Source: Alitta virens
Taxonomy: Eukaryota; Annelida; Polychaeta; Phyllodocida; Nereididae
Length of the DNA stretch: 64,000 bases
Assembly (NCBI GenBank): GCA_932294295.1
Contig: OW028580.1
Coordinates: 39,651,336-39,715,335, forward strand
Reading direction: 5' to 3'
The translations under genes and the position numbers were made by a program. The notes under the pieces were generated by a model that saw only the letters and a list, made by a program, of their open reading frames with translations, was not told the origin of the DNA and made no database searches. Shown piece by piece: positions 22,774 through 35,300 of the stretch; position 1 is the stretch's first letter, and each line of letters opens with the position of its first letter.

Positions 22774-23238
22774 TGAATGTTTTGTAGGATAACACAGATT
22801 TGTTATTTGAAGAAACAATATTTATTCCACACACATTGACACGAATTGTTGACAGCAACTTTGTGTGACTCTTTGACAATAGTGGTGAATCTACAATAAA
22901 TAAAGAATTAACCCAAATGAATATCTAGAAACTCCTTGCCATCATTAAATAGTCAGCTATACATCTACATGACATCAAATCAAGGAATAGTGTAGTCAAA
23001 TATACTTACAATACATTGCATCCTTCAATCCATTAATAACAAAACATCCAAATTATCAGTGTCCATTATGTAAGTATGAAATGTTCATTAATTGTCTAAA
23101 TTCTCATGTTTCCTCTCTGGAACTCAAATGCTTTCTGATACAACACCAGCAAACTGTCATTACAATAAACTGTCAAAAGTATGTAGCTTGTATCCTTGAC
23201 AAAATGTTGATATTCACAAACTGTGGACATGTGAAAGC
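22774..23238 (-). repeat. BEL/Pao 5' LTR, outer end truncated
   Basis: It matches 16805-17269 but stops at GTGAAAGC. The next 28 bases (23239-23266) match 17579-17606 within the pol 3' end, not the rest of the LTR. After that comes GGTGTTGTATCAGA (about 23278-23291), an inverted piece of the LTR's own sequence. Confidence 0.8.
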
Positions 23239-23266
23239 TAATTTGTGAATTGGGCGAGTTAACACA

Positions 23267-25495
23267 ATTTGCTACTGGTGTTGTATCAGAGTTTCACGAT
23301 ATGCACAATTGTAATTACGTATATTATTGGGCTGGACCCTATGGTGAAGACCTTTGTTCTTGTCAGTGTGAACGACTTTTCAAGGTCACAGAGCTCCGCA
23401 AAGGTGTAAATCTTGAACCATAAAGTTGCAGAAAAGTGGCTATGTTTGTCAGTGACTAAAATACTACCATCATGCATAATGAGAAAAAACGTTGTAATGG
23501 GGTAATTACAACACTATAAATAAAACCTGAGTTTCTTTCGAAATGCAAAATTCGAAACTGCCACAAACATAATTAGTGTTGACCATTAAATGGGAAATAT
23601 GGAACTACAAAAATGTCATGTATGCATTAAAAGTGAAAACTTTTTATTACTATTTAATGAGTACATCAATTTGACCAAAATACGGTCATATATAATTCTT
23701 AGGTAGAAGAATACAGTTATGTAATATGAGTTGACCTTGAAGCTGCAGATTTTGAAAATTCATATCTTGGTTAATTTCAGTGGTAACATTTTGAAACAAC
23801 TGTTATGCAATTTTGGTTTAATGTGCTTTGAAACTATAATGTCAATACTACAAAAAATAGGGCAAATTAGGTCAAATGTCAAGGTCATATGTGAAAAATT
23901 GGTAGGGCAAATTAGGTCAAATGTCAAGGTCATATGTGAAACATTGGTAATTTAACCAGTGTTTTTGTTTTTACGCAACATGTTGTCTCATAAACACGTG
24001 TTTAAAAATTCTACATCTTATGAGTTTAGACAAATTTTACCATATCTGAATCTCATAGTCCATGACCCGGTAAGTTTGTATTTTCAATATGAATGACCTT
24101 TGGTCAAAGGTCAAGGTCACAGTTGATTCCAAAGTTTGAGATTTCAAAAACCATGTCACCTTAATACTGGTGGTACATTTTTCAGCAAGATATCAAAATT
24201 TAGGTTTTGTAAAGTTGTTTGAAAAATAAATTTAAAAAAAAAAAGAAAAGAAGATCAGTTCGGTTACATCAGCTCCGTAGAGGGCCCATACTTTTCCTAT
24301 TTTCAAAAACCTAAAAATTCTCCCTCTTGAGAACTTTTGATGGAAGTTTCTAAAAAAACTATGCGATTCAAGGTTTCAGAGAGTGGAACTCTATAGTTAA
24401 TAAAATAGACAACCTTTGCAGCCTACACTTTTAAAAAGAGTATCCAGTCATAAATATTAAAATCTAAATATATTCATACATCATCATCACCATGTGATTT
24501 ATATTTATTATAACATGTATATACGTGCTATTGCTAATAACTTTATTTTTGCATATCTAATAACTCTATTTCTTTATATCTTTCATATTATCTATATAAT
24601 TAAGTGTATTTTTGTGACTAGTAACAGAACTTACTATATAAATAAGATTTTCTATGTATTTAACACTATTATTGCAATGTAATATTTATTGGATAGTGTC
24701 AATCAATATTATGTATTTATTTAAATCGTGTAATTATTATCTGGTAATAAATTCTTGACTCATGAAGTATCGACTTTTCATTTGATGGATTTTAACTTCT
24801 GAATAAGCAAGCCAAATGATGGACGATTAATATTTTTATTCAATATGTTATAAATATAGTTTCAAAAAATATATTATCAACAATTATAATATTATATCAC
24901 AACACATAGACAATGTTCATATTGGGAATTTAAATAGTATATAATCACAATAGTATATAAGGCACATAAATTATCTTGACATGTAAAGTAATTAAGTCAG
25001 AATGATTTGAGCCAATGCATATTACATTAGTTTGGAGCTCTTCAACTAATTGATAGATACCCAAAGATGTTCCCCCCCCCCCAAACTAATCCAGCCATAT
25101 ACCCATTTTCCCAAGGAGGAGATATAATTAATTATCCCATTGCAAATCAAAAAGCTTCTAGAGTACCTTGCATAGCACTGAAAATAATTAAATAAAGTGC
25201 TCATGTAATGTAGATCATTGCTTTGTTTTGTGAAACAACTGTCCAAAAGCTATTCAATTCGACCAGTCGGGAGTTTTGACTATGATGGAAAAAAGTGGAG
25301 TTTAACGGAAGTTTTTCGACATTTCCACCAGGTGGCTACAACATAATACTGCAATTCTTTTGGCTGTGATTGGCTGAAGCAAAGTGCATCCTAGCAGCAG
25401 TATTTTTAGCATTTTAGTGTATATTTGACATCTTATCATTAAGATGATTTTTTTTATTTCCCTGAGAAAGTTATATTTATTTAACAAGTTAGTTA
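23267..25495. other. AT-rich non-coding stretch
   Basis: No gene is supported. It holds a 45-bp tandem duplication at about 23861-23950, repeated AGGTCA-type half-sites (GGTCAAAGGTCAAGGTCAC near 24103), and a poly-C run near 25073. ORFs here are short and look random. Confidence 0.5.
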
Positions 25496-25915
25496 TTTAT
25501 TTATTTATAAAATATATTTATACAGGGTAACATATTCAGTATAAAATCTGTTTTTCAATATGGCCCTGATATTGACATTTAAAGAGTTAAAAATAGAATA
25601 ATAAAAATAAAGTAATTAAAAGGACTGGTATGCAGTTGATTAGTACACAACATTGATAAAATAGGCTTTACATTTGGCTTTAAAAACATTAATGTTATCA
25701 CAACATTTGACATCACTGGGAAGATCGTTCCATATAATGGGACCTCTAACAGCAAAAGCATTGCTGCTAAAAACAGAATTAGTATATGGTATATGTACAT
25801 CATTTTCATTAAAATTTCTCGTATTGCAACTGGAGACTTCCTTTTGCATAGTGATGTCATCACATAAATAATGGGGAGCCAGCCCCTGAATAGATTTAAA
25901 AACTAAGACTGACAT
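25496..25915 (-). pseudogene. Rex1/CR1-type LINE C-terminal remnant
   Basis: A 91-residue minus-strand frame (25640-25915) reads LVFKSIQGLAPHYLCDDI, then SNAFAVRGPIIWNDLPSDVK and FKAKCKAYFI, the C-terminal end of CR1/Rex1-like reverse transcriptase ORFs. The minus-strand 3' end finishes in an ATAAATAAATAA-type tail at about 25490-25510. It is 5'-truncated. Confidence 0.75.
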
Positions 25916-26330
25916 AAAGTAATCACGTCTGACTAGTGTTATGATCTCCTATGCCTGAAAAGCAAAATGGTAATAAAAGGAGGAGAATGAGTTATATCTT
26001 TCTGAATTGAGGGCTGCTCAGTGAAAAGACTATATAACTATGTGCTTTGTTTCACTGCAAAGGGAATCTTAGGATGGGTAAGACTAAGTTATCCATATTC
26101 CATAGGATATCAGGAAAATATGGATGGTATGTGCTAAATATTGTCTAATATTCTCCAAATTTAACAGTTCATTGGGTCAAACTGCAGCACCAGAGAAACG
26201 TTAGACATGATAAGATATTTGCAAGCTTGGGCATCAGGGACATGTCCTGATAGCAATATACTTACTTTTTATGAATAATATAATATCAGCCACTTCAAAA
26301 AGTTGCACTGCATGTAGGGCTATTTACAGT

Positions 26331-29300
26331 TCAGTAGGCCCTAGTCCACGTGTCTTTTGCTTTCTCATCATATTTTCCATTAACTTTCAAGAAAGTCATT
26401 CCATCCGTAATATCAACAACCTTCGCGGGGTCAACAAAACACTCCTTGCGTTTAACTAAGAAAAATTTGCTGTCATCTCCCGTCGCTTCTCTGATTTTCT
26501 GAAACAAATCGCTCAGCCTGATCCTATCGTATGTATACACTAAATACATGTTGTGCAAAGCATCCCTTATGATGACCTTTCTGTACTTTTTGACTTTGGA
26601 TTCAAAACAACCCTCAATGGTGACGTCAGCAACGATTCCATACTTGTACAAAGGTTGGTCGTAAGTATCCATCCTTTGGTTGCAAAAATACAGAATTAAC
26701 TGATATTTATTGACATGGTCCCTCAGCTGTTTAATGACTTGATTCAGTAAATGATGAACTGGTCCGCATCGATTTGCCGTTACCCGAACTTGTCGAGTTC
26801 CATCAGAAAACTTACATTCCACACCGACATCACCCGGAGAAACCTGGAAAAATAGCATGTGGTATAAGTACACATCTGATGTTATCTACATTTTATAGGT
26901 TTTTTTTTATGTTTCACTCCTTACATGATATTTTTGCTTGACAGTAAGTATTATTAAAGAAAGCATAAATCACCTATGCCCATATTACCCAACAACGTGT
27001 GCCTTGCATTTTAGGCTGCTGTGAGAATTGCTGACATCACATGGCCATTACAAATGAGTGAGAATCATAGAAAAGAGTATTCATTATGACAAAGACATCA
27101 GTTTGATATATAAACACAAAATTAGCATATTTTACAAGCTTTTCACCTTAATAAAAATAACGAAAGAAATATTTAAGCATTACATGAAAATAATAGCAGC
27201 CTCAAATGTGCTGTCTGCGCTACAGATGATGACCTTGAATATACTTGAAAATTCCAGCAGGTGTGAGCATGTACCACTGATGGCCAGGAATAGGTCATTA
27301 CAGCTGTCTAGAGTCAACCATATTTTATGGAACTAATCATATCAGCACATCTGATGCCGCTGTTTCAAATGACCTGACAGAGTGTGACATCAGCTTGCGC
27401 AAAGAGCCTACAATATCAAAATTGTGTGTGATTTGCATTAAACATTATTATCAAGTTTGAATCGAGGACCATACTAAGGTTAGTTGTGTGGGCACGATGG
27501 TGCGTTGTACACAATGAGATTCTGTAGACCCTTGCTGAGCCAGCTGGCATTTTTTAGTCAAAAATATAGCGCTGGCGGTCGACTTGTAGACAGCCATTGT
27601 CCTCAATGGCCAATGTAATGTCACATGACAATTGTGAACTATGGACAATATTATGCCAATATAGTGGATGGTGAGGAGGCCAACATAGAGTTGTATGGGA
27701 TGAGGAAAGGTTACATTAGCCGAGGTGAAGCCAAGATTAATATAATTAGTGAAACCTAGAAACTATCCAAAATATGGGGATGTATCCAATTATACATAAT
27801 TAATTAATTAACCTAAAACAAATAATTTGATAATACTTACTGGAAATGTATGTTTTGAGGAGAATATTGTCAATAGATTGGTAATACTTACTGGAAAGGC
27901 TGTGATGATAGCATGGTCAATATTTTTATATTCCTTAAATCTTGAGTGATCCACCAGAGGGCGATAGTCTAAATATGGCGACAAGTTTTCAGACTCAAAA
28001 AGATCCATGGCAAGATCGAAACTAACCTGTTCATAAAGATAATTCAGGAGATGGTTAATAGCTGTCAATAGAGACAAATATAATATGAATATTAATAAAT
28101 AAGTTCCATGTAGGGCAACAGAAGGAATATGATTAATAATTCAGTTTTTATTTTTTTAATCTTTTTTATTAGGGCTTATGTGTCTAAAAAACAGTTGCAT
28201 TTACAGAACACAGCACAAATTTTAATTTACAGACACTCATTTTTTCAATAATCAAGATTTATTGCACTGAAGTTGGAGAAAAACAATAAAAATGCATATC
28301 GATTTATGAGATGAAAGTATGCATAATTATTTAAATCATTATGTTGGCATGCAAAACGTAAATGTAGATAGATAGATAAATTTTATTGCCACTTTTTTTT
28401 AGGTCAAATTTGACCTATTTGTCATACAGTAAAAAATATAAAAATCAGAAACTAGTATAAAATATTTGTAAATCCAAATAAATTGACCAGTACTTCAAGC
28501 AGAGATCAGTTACACAGGAAAGTATCTTAAAACCCTCTAATTGATTACACGACACAGTAGAATTGTGCCAATTGGGCTTACATATGGTAATTCAAATCAC
28601 ATAATACTTTACAAAGCCTTGCATGTAAATCACTGTACATTGAACTGTAAATAGGTTTGACAGCTGCAATAGACTTCATGCAATATATTATATGTATGCA
28701 CAACTGAGGCAAACTATGTTCAAGTACCTATGGCAAGTCCATTGTTTTTACATTGAGCAGTAGAAAATCCGAACCGCACATAATTAACTATAATTCATTG
28801 CATATAGGGGCGCTGATTTCTCTTGATGGGACGGGGAATGCAGGCCTATTTTGTCTGTCCCACTGTGACTTTTCCTTGCTCGTACAAGTGGCCACACTTA
28901 AATTAATGGTGGATCATTGATGCCAAACTATAAATTTGTACTGATATGTGATATATAAAGTGTAAAACGGTTTAACAAATTACAAATGTTCAACAAAAGT
29001 GTGAAAAAGGGTAATTTTCATTTGTCCATTTCAGGGGGAGGAGATGATTGCATTGATCACCCCCCCCCCCTTCCCAAAAAGTGGGGATATATACACCCCC
29101 CCCCCCCCCCTTCTGAATCGACACCCTGATTTCATAGTCTTCATGCATGGAGGTATAGGTGTTGAAAAATTGGTGAGAACTGGCTTGAATCCAAAGAGGT
29201 TGTTGAGTGGCATGGTTTAAAGTCAGTGTGATGCAATTTTAATAGTAATTATAAAATTGAGATATTATTAGCAAATAGATACATAGTCATTATAATGTGC

Positions 29301-32300
29301 TGGTCTTAAGTGTGAGGAAGTATTAATATTTATTTATTTATGTTTAATTTTAGAGCCCAATTTTCTAACACATGAAAACCCATCTCTGTAAAAATTAACT
29401 GCAAGTTTCCTATGATTCTTATTATTATAATTTTTTTTTGTTTTGCCATGTTGTCCTCATTATGGCGACTTTTCATGGTCACATCTAAGCAACGGAAATT
29501 ACAATGGAAATTATAGCAAATTTCAAGTTTATTATTTCACAAAAGTATTTTCATTATCTAGAAAGTTGGGTTTTAACTTTTTGTGCTGCTCCTTGCCATT
29601 TGTTGAAAAATATGATTAATAACATAGGTTGCGCTGCAGCTAAACCCTCAGCAAATCCCACATTGCATCTTTAAAATTGTTAAGTGTTCGTCCGACAGGC
29701 AGGAGGGCGGGCGTTGCACTTTCATTTCCAGAGCTGAACTCTAACACACACTTCTGTTTCTAGAGCTGAACTCTAACACCAATGCACTTATCCTGACATT
29801 TTATACAGTAACACTCTATATGGCCTAGTAAGTGGTGCCTTTTTATAGCCACACTGACATATCTCGGCTATATTTTACAAAATTTGGAAAAATATTATTT
29901 CTTGAGTGTTTATATAGTGTGTGCAATGAACCGAAACAATTGCCACTTGCTAATTAGAGTCCAAGATGTCCTATTTTTTAAACTCTTGAATTTGTTCATT
30001 TGTTCATTATATTCTGGTAAGTTTGAAATAATACAGTGTGTTCCTGTCGGATATTACAAAGTTTGATAAAGTTTTACTTTATTTTTGTAAAAAGTAAGGC
30101 CCATATGAAGTCTTACTTTTGTCTGCTAAGTCTTCCATTTATTTTGATGCAAATATACTCGGATATTAGCATCCACATTGTAATATTCAGACAATTTGGA
30201 AAATATGAATGAATAGATGGACTTTCTTTAAATACACAAGAACTGCTTTTATTTTATTGCTTAATAGCTAATACCCTGATTGTCTTTTGAAAGATGAAAG
30301 TGCTATATTAGTGGTCTTAATTTTCATGTGCGCATGATATTATAATGTCTTACAAATATCTTTCTTCTTATGAAAGTAAACCTGCAGGAACCCTGTATTA
30401 AAAGCAACCCATTCTGTAATAAAGAATAAAGTGAGCATAAAAAGTATTTTCTATCCTTTTCCTGCCATTTAATTGTTCTGTTTCAAAGATTTTATGCACA
30501 ATGAGAAGTATTCAGGGAACTAGAAATATCAACACAATAGCATGTTCCCTTAACTAATCTACAAGTAATATTATCATTTATATGTCCAAAACAGTCATAT
30601 ATGGGCTATGGCAATGATCCTAAGGAATATATATAAAATTCAGCAACAATGTTTGCCACATGAATATGTTGGGTATAATTTCATACAAAAAAAAAATTAA
30701 GGTTTGTATTTATTTGTATTTAAAAACATAAAGTCTAAATACAAATAAATGCAATCTGAAAGGTTTATTTTGTATGGAATGATACTCAAAACACATTTGA
30801 ATGCATTTATAAGTCAACATATTTTTTGCTCACTGTTTACAGTTAGCTGGCAACTGAAGGAACTATGTATTATCAGTTGCCATATTCCCTTCAACAGTTA
30901 CTGAATTGTTGGGTTGCTGATTTGCATTAAATCTATGGCATTTAAATTAGTATTTATAACCGAACACTTTACAGGTGTATATGAAGAAAACAATAAGAAG
31001 TATTGGAGTCAACTGAAAGTAATATAGATCATTATGCAACTAATTATTATGAAATTGCGAATTATAAACAAAAACTGTTGAATAGGTTGAGTATGGCAAT
31101 ACTATGATCAAATATTTAATAATTGCACATGAATTGTACAACATTTACGGCTGTCATTGCAAAGTATGGGATGCTAAGAATATGAAGGGAGCAACACAAT
31201 TTTTAGCATTTTTTTATCGAGATTTTTCATTATTATGAAAAAAAAGAAGGATGAAAGAAATCTCAAAAAGAAGCTTAAAAAGTTTAAGTACTATAATCTA
31301 GATATATCATTGGCAAAATGTTACTGAGTCATTGAAAGTAGGTGCAGTAGTGTGCAATGGACATTTTATCTTTTTTTCATTTTTCTCTAAATATTTTATT
31401 AATTAATTTATTAATGTCAATGTGACTATCAAATGCACAACTAAGCTATATAGAGTAATAACATATACATTTTGTTAGGGTAGGTGCATTAATGCTAGAG
31501 TTCTGCTCCCGAAACACAATTTTTAGAATTTTTGCATGAAATGAATATCAAAATGAAGTTTGAAAAGTGAAAATACTATAATTTAGATATGTTATTCCAC
31601 AATTTCATTCATGTAACGTAAATAGTGTCTTTTGTATTAAGGTTTGAAAAAGTAGGAATTTTCTTTCTATTTTGCCCTAATTCTCAGAAATTATACAGTA
31701 TTTACGGCCATGAGACCCCCAAAAGGCACCACTATACTACTTTAGACATATTATGACAATGTTTCAAGCATGTAGGTGCAGTAGTGTCAGAGTTCCGCTC
31801 CGTAAAAAAAAAAAAATTGTTTCTTTTTTTCCCAAATTTTGTAAAACATAGCTAATATATGTCAATGTGACTATCAAAAGGCACCACTGGGCCACATAGT
31901 GTATTACTGTACAAAATTTCGTAAGGGTAAGTGCATTAGTGTTAGAGTTCTGCTCCGGAAATGAAAGCGTTACGCCCTCCCACCCACCTGTCCGACGGAC
32001 AATGATGATAACAAAAACCATTTTCGTACTTCGTTCACTGAGTTTTAAAAAAGGTGGAGATTTATTTGGAATCCTGGTGCAGTATTCAGGCCAGGTATTC
32101 CGCTGTGACTCAGACTCACCATGAGTGATGGCCTCATGTAACTGTCCAGGATATGTGACTCGAACTTTATTTCATTTGATAAGTGGAGTACTGTGGTCAT
32201 CCAATTAAAACTCAGAAATAAATGGTGAAATAAGATAATTAAAACGTTATTGCTTTATCATTCCTAACCTGACGCTCGATTTCAGTTGCAAAACATCTAA

Positions 32301-35300
32301 ACATACATGCAATTAAATTCACAAGTAATTAACACTAGTACTGGTAGTAGTAGACATGGACCTGAGACAAATGCTGCAAGATAAGAACTGGCAACAAAAT
32401 TTTCCCACGGTTTGACTAATTAATTTAATATTGCCAAATTAAGGATTCTTCCCCTCCCTACATCCCCCATATATGCAGCAGTGTGCATCCTAAATGATGC
32501 TGTAATAGTCATAGTTATTATACGTATATTTATACGTAGTCGTATTAGTACTTGTAGTTGTTGTGTAGTAGTAGTAGTACATGTCATAAGTTTACTATTA
32601 TAAAGATTTCTAGTGTTCATGTATAATCCACTAGAGGGCTACGCGTCACGACGTCAGTCGTCAGCTCCACCTTGTGAGTTTTTAAGTGAATAAAGTTCCT
32701 GTCTTATTCTTACAAGATGTCTTCTCGTATTGCTTGATTTTATTTAACGAAATATGTCATGGTGGCAGCGGTAAACCAACATGAATTGTTGATGGAAGGA
32801 TGCCTAAGATGCTACTGAAGGCTCCGCCCGCAAGGATGCAAGCTGACATGTCCGGATTTCACTGATTACAATGGATTTTGTGGCATGGATTTCAGGCCTC
32901 ATGGAAGCATGAACAGACATTTTACCACGTGGATTGCCAGAATTTGCAGAGGCACAGTGGATGATTAATGTATTGTCATGGATTAGGCTTGTATTGCCTG
33001 GATTATCGGTACATACACACATGAAGAGTGAAGTATTTTTTGCTACTTTGTTTGTCTGCATTATGGCTGCTGCAATAACACATTCTGTGGAATTGCCCAA
33101 GCTGAGTTGGGACACAAATGACCAAAAAGCTGCATTTCTGAAATGGAAAACATTGCTTGAGAGTTATTTTGTGATCAGCAATGTGGAGGATAAGAATAAG
33201 TGGCACTATATTATGTCGTCTTCTGGTACCAAGGGCCTTGAGTTATGGTTGGCATGGTGTCTGACTGATGAGCAGAAAGCTGACCCTAAAGTTGTGTTTA
33301 AGAACTTTGAGGATCACCTTGTGGGAGTACCAAACAAGTGGGTCGCTAGGCTAGACCTGTCTGCTTTGAAACAGAAGGAAGATGAGACAGTGGATGACTT
33401 CATCTGTCGATTACGTACCAAGACAGACCCCTGTACTTTCCATAAAGACGAAAAAGAGGACCAGATCACGTTTCAGTTGATCAAGGGAATTCGATGGCCA
33501 GAAGCCCGAAGGAAACTGATTGCCAAGGGAAACACTCTGAAGCTTACGGAAGCTATCGAAGTCGCCCAATCGTTTCAAGCTACATCTGAGAATACAAATT
33601 GCTTCGAGAAACCCAAAGAGGTGAGCGTAATAACCTCTGATCGCAGTCGCAAGAGGGAATGTCGCTTCTGTGGTACACACCATCCCCCTAAGCAGTGTCT
33701 TGCATATGGTCACACGTGTGAAATTTGTGGTAAGAAGAACCATCTACCGGTCGTATGCTTTAAAGCGAAGAACCAGAGTCGTTCCGTGAGTCAAAGGAGC
33801 AAGTCACCGAGAAGATCGAAAAGTCGAAACAAAAAGACTGAAAAAATGAACAATGACTCTAAAACAAAGAAAGTCGAAATTGTGGACTATCTTGATTGTG
33901 GTCATGTGTATATTAATGATGTGTCTAGTGTCAATGAGAGACAACTTGACGTTAACCCTGAAAATGTTAATGCGAATGCAACCTTAAAGGTAAAGGTTGA
34001 CACAGGTGCTAATGGTAACATTCTGCCTAAACGTTGTCTGCACCAAATGTATGGTAGCAATTTGCCTGTATTAGAATCCAGTTGTGCAAAGTTGAGTGCA
34101 GTTAATGGTACAGAGTTAAAGCACCAGGGTTGTTTCTATATGCCAGTGAGGTTTGAAAGTGGTTGGTTGAACCTGAAATGGTTTGTTTGTGAAACTGATG
34201 GACCTGCAATTTTATCTTGTGATGCCTCAGAAAGGCTTGGTATTGTAAGTGTTGTAAACAGTCCAAAGATCAGTGTTGTGAAAATTCATGAGTCTCAATG
34301 TATTACTGATGTTAATGGTCTGAAGCAGGCATATCCTGATTGTTTCGATGGGTTAGGCAAACTGCCAGGTGAATTTCACATAGAGCTGAAGAGTAATGCT
34401 CAACCTGCTATTGCTGCACCTAGAAAGTACCCAGTTCAACTGAGGGAAGAAATTTGTAAAAAACTAGATGAAATGCAAAGTATGGGTGTTGTTGAGAAAT
34501 GTGATGATTCTGAACCCAGTGAGTGGCTTAATTCTCTAGCATTCAGTAGGAAGTCTTCAGGTGAACTCAGAGTTTGTTTAGACCCCAAACTGTTGAATGA
34601 GTCTATTAAGAGAACCTATTACAAGACACCAACATTAGAAGAGATTAGTCACAAATTGTGTAATGCTAGAATGTTTACAAAGTTGGATGCTAAAAATGGG
34701 TATTGGTGTATTGCTCTTGATGATGCCAGTAGCAAGCTTTGTACATTCCAGAGTCCCAATGGGAAATACCGGTTTAAGCGTTTGCCTTTCGGGTTGTGTG
34801 TATCCCAAGACATCTTTCAGAAACACATGGATGACATCATCCATAGTGCAGGACCAGGTGTAATTGGTATCGCAGATGATTTAGTTGTCTTTGGGTCAAA
34901 TGAGAAAGAACATGATGATGCACTGCACCGTGTTATGAAGACTGTTAGGAAGTTTGGTCTAGTGCTAAGGGCAGAAAAGTGTAGTATCAAGAAATCATCC
35001 ATAAGTTTCTATGGACTGGTATGGTCTGCTGAGGGTATGAAGCCCGACCCCAAAAAGTGCGATGAAATCAGAAGCAAACCAGCTCCATCTAATGTGAAGG
35101 AACTGCAAAGTTTCCTGGGATTGATGCAGTATATGTCCAGTTTTGTCCCCCACCTGTCTGATAAGACCAGTGTACTCCGACAGTTATGCAAAAAAGACAA
35201 TGAGTGGCATTGGTTGCCTGAACATGATGTTGCTTTCAATGAGCTTAGAAGTGCAATTAATGATGACCTGCAGCTCAGGTACTTCGACCCCAATCTAGAA

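Larger units (their letters stand above)
16805..23238 (-). mobile_element. BEL/Pao LTR retrotransposon, recently inserted but disabled
   Basis: A minus-strand gag-pol (22724 to about 17600) lies between two LTR copies. The left (3') LTR is 16805-17291 with TG...CA ends next to a purine tract (CAAAGTGGGGAG on the minus strand). The right (5') LTR is 22774-23238, nearly identical but lacking the last 20-odd bases. The domain order protease, RT, RNase H, integrase and the YVDD active site fit BEL/Pao. I could not find a canonical TGG primer-binding site next to the 5' LTR or a target duplication. Confidence 0.9.

Noticed and set aside
32804..33115. Minus-strand frame at the start of the Ty3 element
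   Set aside because: Antisense shadow of the leader and Gag start.
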